Under the pieces are notes generated by a model. It was not told the DNA's origin. It ran no database searches and saw only the letters and a program-made list of their open reading frames with translations. A program made the translations under genes and the position numbers. A DNA stretch of 64,000 nucleotides from Chitinophagaceae bacterium BSSC1 (lineage in GTDB: Bacteria; Bacteroidota; Bacteroidia; Chitinophagales; Chitinophagaceae), in contig NKJC01000001.1 of the NCBI GenBank assembly GCA_002256435.1, positions 1,736,001 through 1,800,000 of the forward strand, in the 5' to 3' direction. Positions 54,326 through 63,768 of this stretch are shown here, piece after piece. How positions within the stretch are numbered: position 1 is the first letter of the stretch; every line of letters begins with the position of its first letter.

Positions 54326-56473
54326 TTAATGACTGATAAATCTTTCAAAGAATTCCATGGTGCGTAGCATCTGATCAATTCTTTGACGGTTGTTACCTGT
54401 TCTGGTTAGTTCATGTGTTCCACCTGGATGGCGCACATATTCTACCGTGCGTCCCATTACTTTCAAACTCTTGTAGAGCATTTCACTTTGAATCACGCCA
54501 GTGCGCAAGTCATTTTCTCCGTGAAAAATGATAAAGGGAGTATGAATATCGGCTACATAATTAATGGGTGATTCTCTTTCAAGATTGGGCTTGGCTGATG
54601 CTTCCCATGGGTAGCCGCCAAAATAATTGGGTACCAGTCTCCAAGCATTTCCCTCTCCAAAAAATGTTCCTAAATCATAGACACCTCTTTGGGCGCAAGC
54701 TGCTTTAAAACGTTGGTCATGGCTAATGATCCAAGCCACCAAATAACCTGCATAAGAACCACCGGTTACAGCCAATTTAGAACTGTCTATAAACCCTAAT
54801 GAAACGGCTTTGTCTAAATAAGTTAACACGTCATAAGTGGGTCCCTTGCCCCAATCATTCAAATTGGCTTTTAAGAATTCTGCACCATAACCACCCGAGC
54901 CTCTTGGATTGCCATATACTACTACATAACCCTTGGCTGCATAGTACTGAAACTCATGCCACATGCTGGATTCACCGGGTCCCCACATAGCGGTGGGTCC
55001 TCCATGAATGTCTAATATTGCGGGATATTTTTTGCCAGCTTCATAGCCATAGGGTTTCATTACCCAATATTCTACGGTTAATCCTTTTTCATTTTTGAAA
55101 CTGAATTTTTCTGGATAGCTCAGAGATTTATTTGCCAACCAACCATCGTTAAAATGGCTGATGCATTTGGCTTGTTTCATAATGGCATCTGCCGAGTATA
55201 ATTCAGAAGGATTGGCTACTTCAACTTTACTAAATACCAGTTGGTTATTGCGCAAATCAAAACTGCTGATACCTGCATTAAAATCGCTTAGCGCTTCAGA
55301 TTTTTTGCTATTGATATTGATGCGGTACAAGGGTTGTCCGCCATTTGACTGTGCGGTAAAATACAACCACTGTTCATCGGCACTCCATACTAGTCCACCC
55401 TTGTTGCGGTCAAAAGGCAAAACACGAATGTCTTTGGAGGAACCATTCAATGGCATTACGGCCAACTGTGGAATATCTACAAAACCAGTAAGTCCAAACT
55501 GAAAAGCTAGCCATTTTCCAGAGGGAGAAATTTTAGCACTATTATAAATTTTACCTTTTTCTCCAAGCAACATTTGTAGGTTGCTACCATCGGCGTTAGC
55601 CAAATAAATAGCAGTCTCCAAAGACCTATCTGGGTGTTCGGTACTGTCTATATCTGCTACTAAAATGAGTTGTTTACCATCCGGTGTATAGTCTGCGGCT
55701 TGATACCTGTAAAAACCATGTGTTAGAGCAGTTACCTGATTACCATTGTTCACTGGCACACTAAAGAAATGATTGAAAGACAGTTCTGGTGAAGTGGTGC
55801 TTTCTTCTTGAAAATTAAGTTTATTAAAAACCTTGGCTTTTTTGTCGTTGGCATTTTGTTCTAGGTAGGCCCTAATCTCTTCTAAACTTCCGTCTGGGTC
55901 TGCTTTGGCTAAACTGGTTTTTAGTTGATCATTGGTTGGAAATCCGGGTTTTTCAAAAGGCCATTTTGGAATGGTTTTGCCTGGGTTGAGGTCATTGTCT
56001 TTGAGTAAATCTTTGAGAAGAACGGAAGTTGAGAACAAGATCTTGGATCCGTCTGGGCTCCACTTGGGATTTCCCGCACCGTATTTGTACTTGGTCAATT
56101 GCTGGGCTTCTCCACCGTCTAAAGAAAGCAGGAAAATTTGGGGCTTTCCATCGGCCACACGCACAAATGCCAACTGTTTACCATCGGGGCTCCATGCTGG
56201 TTGGCTGGCATTTTCCTTGGCTGTTAAGGCTTTTGGATTAGACAGGCCATCTGAGACAAAAATTTGATTGCTGTATTTGTATTCCCATTTCAGGTCTCCA
56301 TCGGGTTCAATCTGATTGACTACAAAAGCCGTTTTGCTCCCGTCTGGGCTTAGGCTCACACCCAACACCTGTTTAACCTGAAGCATATCGGTCACTTTAA
56401 TAGGGTCCTTTCCCTTTTGGGCCATCAAATGCTGAGCTGCCAGTAGGAATAACAAAAACGCGGTCTTTTTCAT
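54326..56473 (-). CDS. S9 family peptidase (prolyl oligopeptidase/acylaminoacyl peptidase type)
   Basis: The ATG at 56473 is used because it starts a signal peptide (MKKTAFLLFLLAAQHLMAQ); the frame extends 36 codons upstream. The 715-residue protein has an N-terminal beta-propeller (WSPDGKQLAF, SPSGKWLAFQF and similar WD40/TolB-like blades) and a C-terminal alpha/beta hydrolase. The nucleophile elbow is GGSYAGY (usually GGSYGGY), the Asp is in GENDLRTG and the His in HPGGTHEL. It removes short acyl-peptides or dipeptides from N-termini in the periplasm. Confidence 0.92.
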   Translation of the reverse strand: MKKTAFLLFLLAAQHLMAQKGKDPIKVTDMLQVKQVLGVSLSPDGSKTAFVVNQIEPDGDLKWEYKYSNQIFVSDGLSNPKALTAKENASQPAWSPDGKQLAFVRVADGKPQIFLLSLDGGEAQQLTKYKYGAGNPKWSPDGSKILFSTSVLLKDLLKDNDLNPGKTIPKWPFEKPGFPTNDQLKTSLAKADPDGSLEEIRAYLEQNANDKKAKVFNKLNFQEESTTSPELSFNHFFSVPVNNGNQVTALTHGFYRYQAADYTPDGKQLILVADIDSTEHPDRSLETAIYLANADGSNLQMLLGEKGKIYNSAKISPSGKWLAFQFGLTGFVDIPQLAVMPLNGSSKDIRVLPFDRNKGGLVWSADEQWLYFTAQSNGGQPLYRININSKKSEALSDFNAGISSFDLRNNQLVFSKVEVANPSELYSADAIMKQAKCISHFNDGWLANKSLSYPEKFSFKNEKGLTVEYWVMKPYGYEAGKKYPAILDIHGGPTAMWGPGESSMWHEFQYYAAKGYVVVYGNPRGSGGYGAEFLKANLNDWGKGPTYDVLTYLDKAVSLGFIDSSKLAVTGGSYAGYLVAWIISHDQRFKAACAQRGVYDLGTFFGEGNAWRLVPNYFGGYPWEASAKPNLERESPINYVADIHTPFIIFHGENDLRTGVIQSEMLYKSLKVMGRTVEYVRHPGGTHELTRTGNNRQRIDQMLRTMEFFERFISH

Positions 56474-56555
56474 TTGTTCAATTTGAAGGCTTAAAATACA
56501 AATTATTGGCCAAGACGCGTGGTCGGCCCTATTTTTGGGGTCAAAATCAGTAATT

Positions 56556-56900
56556 ATGAGTGAAATGGTGAATGAATTCAATGATTATAGGCAGAAAATG
56601 AATGAAGTGATCCTGAGCAAGGACAATTTGGTCATGAAACGCCTTTGGAACCTTGATACCAATACCTATGAAGCAGGCGCTTTGGACAAAAAGACCAAGG
56701 AATTATTGGGTTTGGTGTCTAGCATGGTTTTGCGTTGCGATGACTGCATCAAATACCATCTGGGTAAGAGTTTTGAGCTAGGCGTGAGTACAGAAGAATT
56801 GTATGAAGTCTTTGCCGTGGCCAATATTGTGGGTGGCACAATTGTGATTCCACATACCCGCAGGGCTGCCGAATATTGGGAAGAATTGCTAAAAGCTTAG
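56556..56900 (+). CDS. AhpD-like carboxymuconolactone decarboxylase family protein
   Basis: From ATG 56556 the protein has 114 residues, the single-domain size of the family. The AhpD core is seen: LLGLVSSMVLRCDDCIKYHLGKSFELGVSTEELYEV with the redox CxxC (CDDC) and nearby His. Such proteins act as peroxidase-linked thiol-disulfide enzymes or bind small ligands. It lies divergent from the S9 peptidase and 108 bp upstream of korB. A role in protecting the oxygen-sensitive ferredoxin enzyme next door is a guess. Confidence 0.85.
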   Translation: MSEMVNEFNDYRQKMNEVILSKDNLVMKRLWNLDTNTYEAGALDKKTKELLGLVSSMVLRCDDCIKYHLGKSFELGVSTEELYEVFAVANIVGGTIVIPHTRRAAEYWEELLKA

Positions 56901-57008
56901 GATTTTTTAAGGGTTACTCCCATTTTTTGGGTTCATCCTAGGTTAGAATATCGTAACTTTAGCCCCATTATTTACATTCTTTTGAATTGTCGTATAAAAA
57001 ATTAGTAC

Positions 57009-58046
57009 ATGAGTGAAACTGCAACAGCTGCTCCCTTACTGACAGCTAAGGATTTTGCCACCGACCAAGAAGTGCGTTGGTGCCCAGGATGTGGCGATTA
57101 TTCCATTTTGGCCCAGGTTCAAAAAGTAATGCCCACTATTGGTGTTGCTAAAGAAGATATTGTGATCATCAGCGGAATTGGTTGTAGTAGCCGTTTTCCC
57201 TATTATATGAATGTTTATGGAATGCATAGCATCCACGGTAGGGCTACTGCCATTGCAAGTGGTTTAAAAGCCAGCCGTCCTGAATTGAGCGTATGGATTG
57301 TTTCTGGAGACGGAGATAGTATGAGTATTGGTGGTAACCATACCATTCACATGTTGCGTAGAAATCTAGACGTGAATTTGTTGGTATTCAACAACCAGAT
57401 CTATGGTTTAACCAAGGGTCAATATTCACCTACTTCTGAAACCAATAAAGTAACCAAGTCAACTCCTTTTGGATCTATTGACCATCCATTTAATCCATTG
57501 GCCTTGGCCATGGGTGCCGATGCCAGTTTTATTGGTAGAAGCATGGATCGTGATCCAAAGCACCTGCAATACATGTTAACCCGTGCCAATGCACATAAAG
57601 GAACTTCTTTCTTAGAAATCTATCAGAACTGTAACATCTTTAACGATGGTGCTTTTGAAGTATTTACTGAAAAAGGAACCAAACAAGATCAAGGGTTATA
57701 CTTAGAACATGGCAAACCCATGGTGTATGGCGCCAACAAACAATTTGGTATTAAACTAGATGGTTTAAAACCAGTGGTGGTTGATTTGGCAGAAGGTGCT
57801 TCTACGGATGATCTTTGGATCCATGATGAGAAGGACTTTTACAAAGCACAAATTTTGGTGCGTATGTTTGATGATCCCAATCAAAGTGGGGAACATTTTC
57901 CACGTCCTTTTGGTGTGTTCTATGAAACTGAAAGGGCTTGTTATGAAGACCAAATGGCCATGCAAATTGAAGAAATCATTACTTCTAAAGGAAAAGGTGA
58001 TTTGGACAAATTGATCCGTGGTAAAGAGGTTTGGGAAATTCAATAA
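57009..58046 (+). CDS. korB: 2-oxoacid:ferredoxin oxidoreductase beta subunit
   Basis: The 345-residue protein has the beta-subunit signature RWCPGCGDYSILAQVQ with Cys pair, GIGCSSRFPYYMNVYGMHSIHGRATAIASGLK, and the thiamine diphosphate motif GDGDSMSIGGNHTIHMLRRN. It pairs with an alpha subunit to convert 2-oxoglutarate (or pyruvate) to acyl-CoA with reduction of ferredoxin. The alpha gene, normally adjacent upstream, is not in this window. A third Cys pair is less clear. Confidence 0.88.
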   Translation: MSETATAAPLLTAKDFATDQEVRWCPGCGDYSILAQVQKVMPTIGVAKEDIVIISGIGCSSRFPYYMNVYGMHSIHGRATAIASGLKASRPELSVWIVSGDGDSMSIGGNHTIHMLRRNLDVNLLVFNNQIYGLTKGQYSPTSETNKVTKSTPFGSIDHPFNPLALAMGADASFIGRSMDRDPKHLQYMLTRANAHKGTSFLEIYQNCNIFNDGAFEVFTEKGTKQDQGLYLEHGKPMVYGANKQFGIKLDGLKPVVVDLAEGASTDDLWIHDEKDFYKAQILVRMFDDPNQSGEHFPRPFGVFYETERACYEDQMAMQIEEIITSKGKGDLDKLIRGKEVWEIQ

Positions 58047-58064
58047 ATCAATAACTGATCATAG

Positions 58065-58097
58065 GAACCCTCGCTAGTAGCGGGGGTTCTTTTTTTA
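58065..58097 (+). terminator. Rho-independent terminator
   Basis: The 10-bp stem GAACCCTCGC/GCGGGGGTTC (one T-G wobble) with a 5-nt loop is followed by TTTTTTT. It lies between korB and the convergent response-regulator gene. Confidence 0.85.
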
Positions 58098-58751
58098 TCA
58101 GATGGTCACAATATCATTTCTAATGGCGTACAATACCAGGCCTATTCGCGTAGAGACTTGTAGTTTTTGAAATAGCGTATCGCGATAGCCGTCAATGGTT
58201 CTTGGGCTTAAGTACATTTCATCTGCAATCTGTTTGTATGAAAGGTCACTACAGATTCTTTTTAGAAACTCTGTTTCTCTTTCTGTGATTTCTATTTTTT
58301 TGCGCAAGGAATCCTCGTCTTCATCCAATTGATTGTTCATAGAATGAATGATATTAGAACACATAATATCGTTTAAATAAATGCCTTTTTCTGTTAAACT
58401 ATCTAATGCCCTTTTTAGTTCCATGGGCTCTGAATCTTTAAGTATATACCCCTTGGCGCCATTTTTGAGCATTTTGATAATGGACTTTTCATCATTGAGC
58501 ATACTCAATGCCAATACTTTTACCGTTGGATAATGTGTGTAAAGCCATCTTGCGGTTTCATATCCATTCATTTCTGGCATAGTAATATCTAGCAGAATAA
58601 TGGATGGTAGGTTTTGGGGAGACAGCATATGTGTTAACTCCTTGCCGTTATTAGCCTCAAAAACAATTTTGTATTCTTGAAAGCTATTAATGATCACAGC
58701 AAGCCCCCTCCTGAATAGTAGATGATCATCTACTAATGCAATCTTAATCAT
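58098..58751 (-). CDS. LuxR/NarL family response regulator
   Basis: The ATG at 58751 starts the receiver domain (MIKIALVDDHLLFRRG); a longer frame extends 30 codons further. The protein is about 217 residues. The receiver has the acidic pair DDH and phospho-acceptor Asp in ILLDITMPEMNG, plus the Lys in ILKDSEP. The C-terminal LuxR HTH reads EITERETEFLKRICSDLSYKQIADEMYLSPRTIDGYRDTLFQKL. It binds DNA when phosphorylated. No sensor kinase is next to it. Confidence 0.9.
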   Translation of the reverse strand: MIKIALVDDHLLFRRGLAVIINSFQEYKIVFEANNGKELTHMLSPQNLPSIILLDITMPEMNGYETARWLYTHYPTVKVLALSMLNDEKSIIKMLKNGAKGYILKDSEPMELKRALDSLTEKGIYLNDIMCSNIIHSMNNQLDEDEDSLRKKIEITERETEFLKRICSDLSYKQIADEMYLSPRTIDGYRDTLFQKLQVSTRIGLVLYAIRNDIVTI

Positions 58752-58934
58752 TGTTTCAACTTTTAGGTTGAGAATGTGTAGGAACCCATTCTTGGGAGGG
58801 TGATTTGAGAATGAATACCTGAATGCTCTAATTTCTAACAAGTATTTTACATTTCCACTGTTGTTTTAACTGAAAAATTACCGTTAAAACACCGTTTAAA
58901 ATTCAGTGATTTTCACTTTGTTAGATCAAAATAC

Positions 58935-59049
58935 CCGCCCTATTTTTACACTCGAAAACTGCAGTTGGCTATTACCAATACACCTTTCTAGGTAAACAGT
59001 TTCATTGGGGGTTACAAACCGAAAAGAGGTAGTTCGCTACCTCTTTTTT
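58935..59049 (+). ncRNA. Possible short transcript with terminator, unassigned
   Basis: The gap 58752-59096 holds no gene. A weak promoter (TTTG near 58919 and TATTTTTA near 58943) could start a short RNA ending at a clean terminator: AAAAGAGGTAG/CTACCTCTTTT with a TTCG tetraloop (59022-59049). The preceding segment CAGTTTCATTGGGGG resembles CAGTTTCAATAACCGGGGGGG in the gap before the LytTR gene, where another orphan terminator is found. Confidence 0.3.
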
Positions 59050-59096
59050 ATTGCCTCTCAGGGAATAGGTTTAACTTTAACTTAGAATCTTGAACC

Positions 59097-59705
59097 ATGT
59101 TACTGCAAGTACACCCGGTTAATCCCAACCCCAGATACCTTAAAATGATTGTTGACTGTCTACAATCTGGTGGTATCATCATTTATCCTACTGATACCAT
59201 TTATGGTTTGGGCTGTGATATTACCCAACACAAAGCCATTGAAAGGATTGCTAAAATCAAACAGGTAGACCCTTCCAAAGCACAATTAAGTTTTGTTTGT
59301 TATGATTTAAGTGACTTGAGTAAGTATACCAAGAGCATTGGTACACCCTTGTATAGGATGCTTAAAAACCATTTGCCCGGTGCTTATACCTTTATTCTTC
59401 CTGCCAGTAAAGAAGTGCCTAAGCTTCTACAGAGTAAAAAAAGTACCATTGGATTAAGAATCCCCAATAATCAGATTGCTAGAACCATTGTTCAGGAGCT
59501 AGGTCATCCCATTTTGTCTGCTTCCCTTCCCGGAGTTATGGTGGAAGAATACACTGACCCGGAACTGATCTATGAAAATTTCAAAAATCAAGTTGATATA
59601 GTGGTTGATGGTGGCATTGGAGGAATGATTCCTTCTACCATTGTAGACTGTACCAAGGAACCTTATGAACTCATTAGAGAAGGTGCTGGGGTTTGGGACG
59701 AATGA
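59097..59705 (+). CDS. L-threonylcarbamoyladenylate synthase (Sua5/YciO/YrdC family)
   Basis: The 202-residue protein has the YrdC-fold: GIIIYPTDTIYGLGCDITQHKAIERIAKIKQ, then LPGAYTFILPASKEVP, IGLRIPNNQIARTI and SASLPG. The Lys and Arg residues of the nucleotide site are conserved. It makes threonylcarbamoyl-AMP from Thr, bicarbonate and ATP for tRNA t6A. The short version without Sua5 extension resembles YciO, so a YciO-like role is possible. Confidence 0.85.
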   Translation: MLLQVHPVNPNPRYLKMIVDCLQSGGIIIYPTDTIYGLGCDITQHKAIERIAKIKQVDPSKAQLSFVCYDLSDLSKYTKSIGTPLYRMLKNHLPGAYTFILPASKEVPKLLQSKKSTIGLRIPNNQIARTIVQELGHPILSASLPGVMVEEYTDPELIYENFKNQVDIVVDGGIGGMIPSTIVDCTKEPYELIREGAGVWDE

Positions 59706-59758
59706 TTCCTGTTTAACCTGTATCTGCCATTTCATTGATCCTATTTCAAACCTAGTGT

Positions 59759-62700
59759 ATGTTCATCCAATGCTATTCCTTAGATTTAAGGATGCTTTTC
59801 CGCGCATTATTTTTCTGTTTTGTATTCCATTTAGTATTGGGTAATCATACCCAAGCGCAAACCCCATCGCTCATGCACTTTGATGTTGGGTCTGGATTGC
59901 CTAGTAATGAAGTATATGATTTAAAAATTGATAGCAAGGGTTTTCTATGGGTGGGTACCTCTGAAGGGTTAGTGAGATATGATGGAAATAGTTTCTTGTT
60001 GTTGAACAATCCCAAATCAAGGGGTAATGCAGTTACGGGGATCTTGGAAGACAATCAAGGGACAATTTGGTCTCATAATTTTAATGGTCAAATTTTTCAT
60101 ACCAGTAGCGATTCTGTTGTAAGATTCTTGCCATGGGAACCCTTCTATAAAAATCAACTTACGGAATTTACTTTTGACCAACAGGGAAGATTGGTGGTCA
60201 ACAATAGCTTGAACCATATTTATAGATTTAATCTTCAAAAAAATGCAGTTACTAAATTGTTAGAAGCCAGCTCTATCAAGGAAGCCATAGCTACTATGCA
60301 TGATGGTACTGTTTTGTTTAGTCAGGTTGACAAGGGCTCCGTTTCTGAGTTGGGTGAACAATCCATTACTAAGATTCCCTTTATTGGCCAGAATAGTCAA
60401 CAGCTAAATGATTTTAGATTATTAAATCAGTTTAAATTTTTTCCATCTTTTAAAAATAAAAAGACCCTTGCATTTCAAAGAAGAAATCCTACAGACCTAA
60501 AGCCATTTTTATTTACTTATCAAAATCATACACTAAGGGTGCATCCAGTTACCACTTGGTTGCAACAAAGAAAATTATTTCCACTTTCTGCTTATGATGA
60601 CGATGATGGAAACCTTTTTATTGGAACAGAGAATGGATTAATTTGGTTTAAACTAGAAGGAGGTAGATATGTTTGGATGAATCATTTTCTTCAATCTGAA
60701 GCCATATCGGCCATTTGCAAAGGAAAGGAAGGTGGTTACTGGATTGCCACTTTAAAGAATGGGGTTTATCAAATCCCCAATTTACATATGTATGCTTCCA
60801 ATGGGTTTGACATGGGGTTGAAAACAGAAGGAGTTAGCCATTTAGCCATTGATAGAAAACATGGTACTATTTATGGTGCATCTTTAAGTGGTGAATTGTT
60901 TGAATACCGTCACCAATTTGGCAAACAGAAACTGTTTCAGCAACAGTATGAAAGAAATATTCAAGCTATTGAATTTGATACGGCTACCAATGAATTGTAT
61001 TTATCAAAGCTGACTACTGAAAAGCTACAACCACAAACGGGCAATTTTACAGAAATCAAATTTGCAGCATCTGCTAAGGATTATTTATTTAGAAAAGACG
61101 GCGTTATTTTTTATTCCGGTGGATTGTTGATTGCTTCATTTCCTCAAAATAGAAAAGACATTTTTGAAAAAATCGTCAAAGAGTTTCAATTAGACGCCAG
61201 TATTATGGCAAAAGAAACTGGAGGTGGATTTTATAATTTGAACTTATACCAACAACGCAATAGAGGTCTGTGGTACCAAGAAAAAGAACAAAGGCTTTGG
61301 GTTGGATTTGTGGATGGATTACAATATCACCAAAATGGTGCTTGGGTTAAATTAAAAGACCCAGCAACAGGAGAGTCTTTAAGTGCACACCATTTTACCG
61401 AATTGCCAGATGGAACTATTTGTATTGCAACCATTGATCAAGGGGTATATTTTTTTAAGAACGGGCAGTTTACAAAGCATTTAACAGTGAGTGATGGCCT
61501 TATTAATAACAAAATTAAGGGCTTGACTAGTGATCAACACCAGATCTGGATGGTTATGCCCAATGGCGCACAAGGCTATGAATTAGCCACTGGAAAATTG
61601 ACCAAAATTGTGATTGCTCGTGACCTACCCAAGCAAGAAATATTTGACGTAGAAATTTGGAAGGACACTATTTACTTGGCAACATCAAAAGGGATTCTCT
61701 TTTTCCCAAAAACTATTCAAACCGCCAATACCGTAAGACCTTTTGCGTCTATTAGTGGATTAATGGTAGATGGAAAAAAGTATGCGTTTCAAAATAAAAT
61801 TGAACTACCCTCTTCAACTAGTAATATTACTTTAAACCTTTTAGGTGCTGCTTTGAAAAGTGGGGGCAATTTCCAATACCAATACCGTTTATTGGGTACA
61901 GACAGTACTTGGGTAAGTTTAAAAGCTTCTGAAAACCTGGTCCGTTTTACTTCTCTGCCTTCTGGAAAATATAGATTTGAATCAAGGGTGCTCAATGAAG
62001 ACGGGATTGTGAGTAGTTCAACTGCTTCTATCCAATTTAGTATTGAAGAATATTGGTGGAAAAAATGGTGGTTTATCCTTTGTTTGTTGTTAGTAGTCAT
62101 TGGAGCAGGTATTTACTTTTTCATGTTGCGTATTGGAGTCCTACAGAAAAAGAACCAAGAAGAAACTGAAAAAGTACGGGTGTTAGAACAGATGAGACAT
62201 TCCCAACTCAGTGCACTAAAAGCACAGATGAACCCCCATTTTATGTTCAATGCCCTCAATTCTATCCAAGAAATTATCTTGATGAACAATAAGCGTGAGG
62301 CCAATATGTATTTGGGCAAGTTTGCAGACCTGATGCGCATTACCCTTGATCAAAGTAATAAAAACGCCATTTCACTGGAAGATGAACTAAAATCGCTCTT
62401 GCTCTATTTAGAATTGGAGGCTTTAAGGTTTGAAACCCATTTTCAATATAAGATTGATGTGGATGACAACGTGTTTGCCCCTGACATTCTCATTCCGGCC
62501 ATGCTTATTCAGCCCTATGTAGAAAATGCCATCAAACACGGTCTATTGCACAAACAGGGAGAAAAGGAACTATTGATCCAATTTAGACTGGAAAATGAGG
62601 AGACCCTGCTTTGTATGATAACGGATAATGGCATTGGCAGAAAAAGATCGGCCGAAATTAACCAGTTAAGGGCCCGAAAACATACCAGTTTTGCAACGGG

Positions 62701-62836
62701 TGCTACTTTGAGGCGTTTAGAACTGCTGAATTATGGAAATGAACAGCGGATTACGGTCAATTTTGAAGATTTAAAAGACGAAAGAGGGCAGGATTCGGGT
62801 ACTAAAGTGCTATTAGTCATCCCAATAGTGGTCTAA
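59759..62836 (+). CDS. Sensor kinase with Reg_prop propeller, Y_Y_Y and LytS-type histidine kinase
   Basis: The 1025-residue protein (an alternative start at 59792, MLFRALFF, gives a better signal peptide) has a periplasmic propeller of two-component regulator repeats: LPSNEVYDLKIDSKGFLWVGTSEGLVRYDG, DDDGNLFIGTENGLIWF, LINNKIKGLTSDQHQIWMV. A Y_Y_Y domain (GGNFQYQYRLLGTDSTWVSL..LPSGKYRFESRVLN) and one membrane helix (IEEYWWKKWWFILCLLLVVIGAGIYFF) follow. The cytoplasmic His_kinase domain has QMNPHFMFNALNSIQ (phospho-His) and NAIKHG, with GIGRKR for ATP binding. It presumably senses glycans or envelope signals and phosphorylates the LytTR regulator encoded next. Confidence 0.93.
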   Translation: MFIQCYSLDLRMLFRALFFCFVFHLVLGNHTQAQTPSLMHFDVGSGLPSNEVYDLKIDSKGFLWVGTSEGLVRYDGNSFLLLNNPKSRGNAVTGILEDNQGTIWSHNFNGQIFHTSSDSVVRFLPWEPFYKNQLTEFTFDQQGRLVVNNSLNHIYRFNLQKNAVTKLLEASSIKEAIATMHDGTVLFSQVDKGSVSELGEQSITKIPFIGQNSQQLNDFRLLNQFKFFPSFKNKKTLAFQRRNPTDLKPFLFTYQNHTLRVHPVTTWLQQRKLFPLSAYDDDDGNLFIGTENGLIWFKLEGGRYVWMNHFLQSEAISAICKGKEGGYWIATLKNGVYQIPNLHMYASNGFDMGLKTEGVSHLAIDRKHGTIYGASLSGELFEYRHQFGKQKLFQQQYERNIQAIEFDTATNELYLSKLTTEKLQPQTGNFTEIKFAASAKDYLFRKDGVIFYSGGLLIASFPQNRKDIFEKIVKEFQLDASIMAKETGGGFYNLNLYQQRNRGLWYQEKEQRLWVGFVDGLQYHQNGAWVKLKDPATGESLSAHHFTELPDGTICIATIDQGVYFFKNGQFTKHLTVSDGLINNKIKGLTSDQHQIWMVMPNGAQGYELATGKLTKIVIARDLPKQEIFDVEIWKDTIYLATSKGILFFPKTIQTANTVRPFASISGLMVDGKKYAFQNKIELPSSTSNITLNLLGAALKSGGNFQYQYRLLGTDSTWVSLKASENLVRFTSLPSGKYRFESRVLNEDGIVSSSTASIQFSIEEYWWKKWWFILCLLLVVIGAGIYFFMLRIGVLQKKNQEETEKVRVLEQMRHSQLSALKAQMNPHFMFNALNSIQEIILMNNKREANMYLGKFADLMRITLDQSNKNAISLEDELKSLLLYLELEALRFETHFQYKIDVDDNVFAPDILIPAMLIQPYVENAIKHGLLHKQGEKELLIQFRLENEETLLCMITDNGIGRKRSAEINQLRARKHTSFATGATLRRLELLNYGNEQRITVNFEDLKDERGQDSGTKVLLVIPIVV

Positions 62837-62945
62837 ATTACGGTTCACAAACTTATAACGACCCTTTACAAACTTGTCCTTTTTTGTAATCAGGCTTCTC
62901 CCTACTTTCACGGCAGTTTCAATAACCGGGGGGGAATTGAAATCC

Positions 62946-62979
62946 TAAAGCCTCTGAGCAATCGGAGGCTTTATTTTTA
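62946..62979 (+). terminator. Terminator between sensor kinase and LytTR genes
   Basis: The 9-bp stem TAAAGCCTC/GAGGCTTTA with a 10-nt loop is followed by TTTTTAT, 110 bp after the kinase stop. It suggests the regulator gene has separate or attenuated transcription. Confidence 0.75.
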
Positions 62980-63011
62980 TAAATGGCAATTGGAACCCTT
63001 ATTTTAGGCAA

Positions 63012-63767
63012 ATGTTAAAAGCAATTATTGTAGACGATGAGGCAAAGGCAAGGAGAATCTTGGAAAGTTTCTTGGTAGAATATTGCCCACAGATACAAAT
63101 AATGGCCCTCACTGAAGATATTCCAACTGCCGTTAAAGCCATCCAAAAATTCAAACCCGATATTGTTTTCTTAGACATAGAAATGCCAGGCTATAATGGG
63201 TTTCAGTTATTAGAATTCTTTGAAGAAATTGATTTTGAAATCATCTTTACTACCGCCTATAGTGAGTTTGCTTTAAAAGCCTTTCAGGTTAGTGCTATTG
63301 ATTATTTGTTGAAGCCCATTCAAATTGACCAACTAACCGCAGCGGTGCAGAAAGTAGAGAAGATTCACGGAAATTCTTTTATTCGCCAGCGTTTGCAAAC
63401 CCTGCAAAGCAATTTAGAGGAATACAAAATCAAGAAAGTAGTTGTTCCCTTGAGTGAGGGAAGTTTGTTTGTAGAACTAAAAGACATACTTTATCTAAAA
63501 GCAGACGGAAGTTATTGCAATATCTTTTTCAAGGATGGTACTAAAGTAGTGGTGAGTAAAACGGTCAAAGACTACGAAGACCAATTGACACCTGAAGAAG
63601 GCTTTTTTAGAATCCACCGTTCTTATCTGGTGAATAGCACTTATATCACCAATTTTGCTTCTGACTACTATGAAGTAACCCTTACCAATCAAACCGTTCT
63701 AAATGTGTCTAGAGACCGAAGGGTAGAATTTATGCAATACATGAAAAACAGACCCTTGGCTGTTTAA
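63012..63767 (+). CDS. LytTR family response regulator
   Basis: The 251-residue protein has a receiver domain with DDE (IIVDDEAKARRIL), phospho-acceptor Asp in IVFLDIEMPGYNG and Lys in LLKPI, and a C-terminal LytTR DNA-binding domain: VVVPLSEGSLFVELKDILYLKADGSYCNIFFKDG, ...FFRIHRSYLVN. It is the expected partner of the LytS-type kinase upstream. It ends 1 bp from the convergent rnhB gene. Confidence 0.93.
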   Translation: MLKAIIVDDEAKARRILESFLVEYCPQIQIMALTEDIPTAVKAIQKFKPDIVFLDIEMPGYNGFQLLEFFEEIDFEIIFTTAYSEFALKAFQVSAIDYLLKPIQIDQLTAAVQKVEKIHGNSFIRQRLQTLQSNLEEYKIKKVVVPLSEGSLFVELKDILYLKADGSYCNIFFKDGTKVVVSKTVKDYEDQLTPEEGFFRIHRSYLVNSTYITNFASDYYEVTLTNQTVLNVSRDRRVEFMQYMKNRPLAV

Positions 63768-63768
63768 A

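Noticed and set aside
54799..56267. Plus-strand frames opposite the S9 peptidase gene
   Set aside because: Shadow frames of a well-supported 715-residue enzyme; composition is Trp/Cys/His-rich as usual for antisense.
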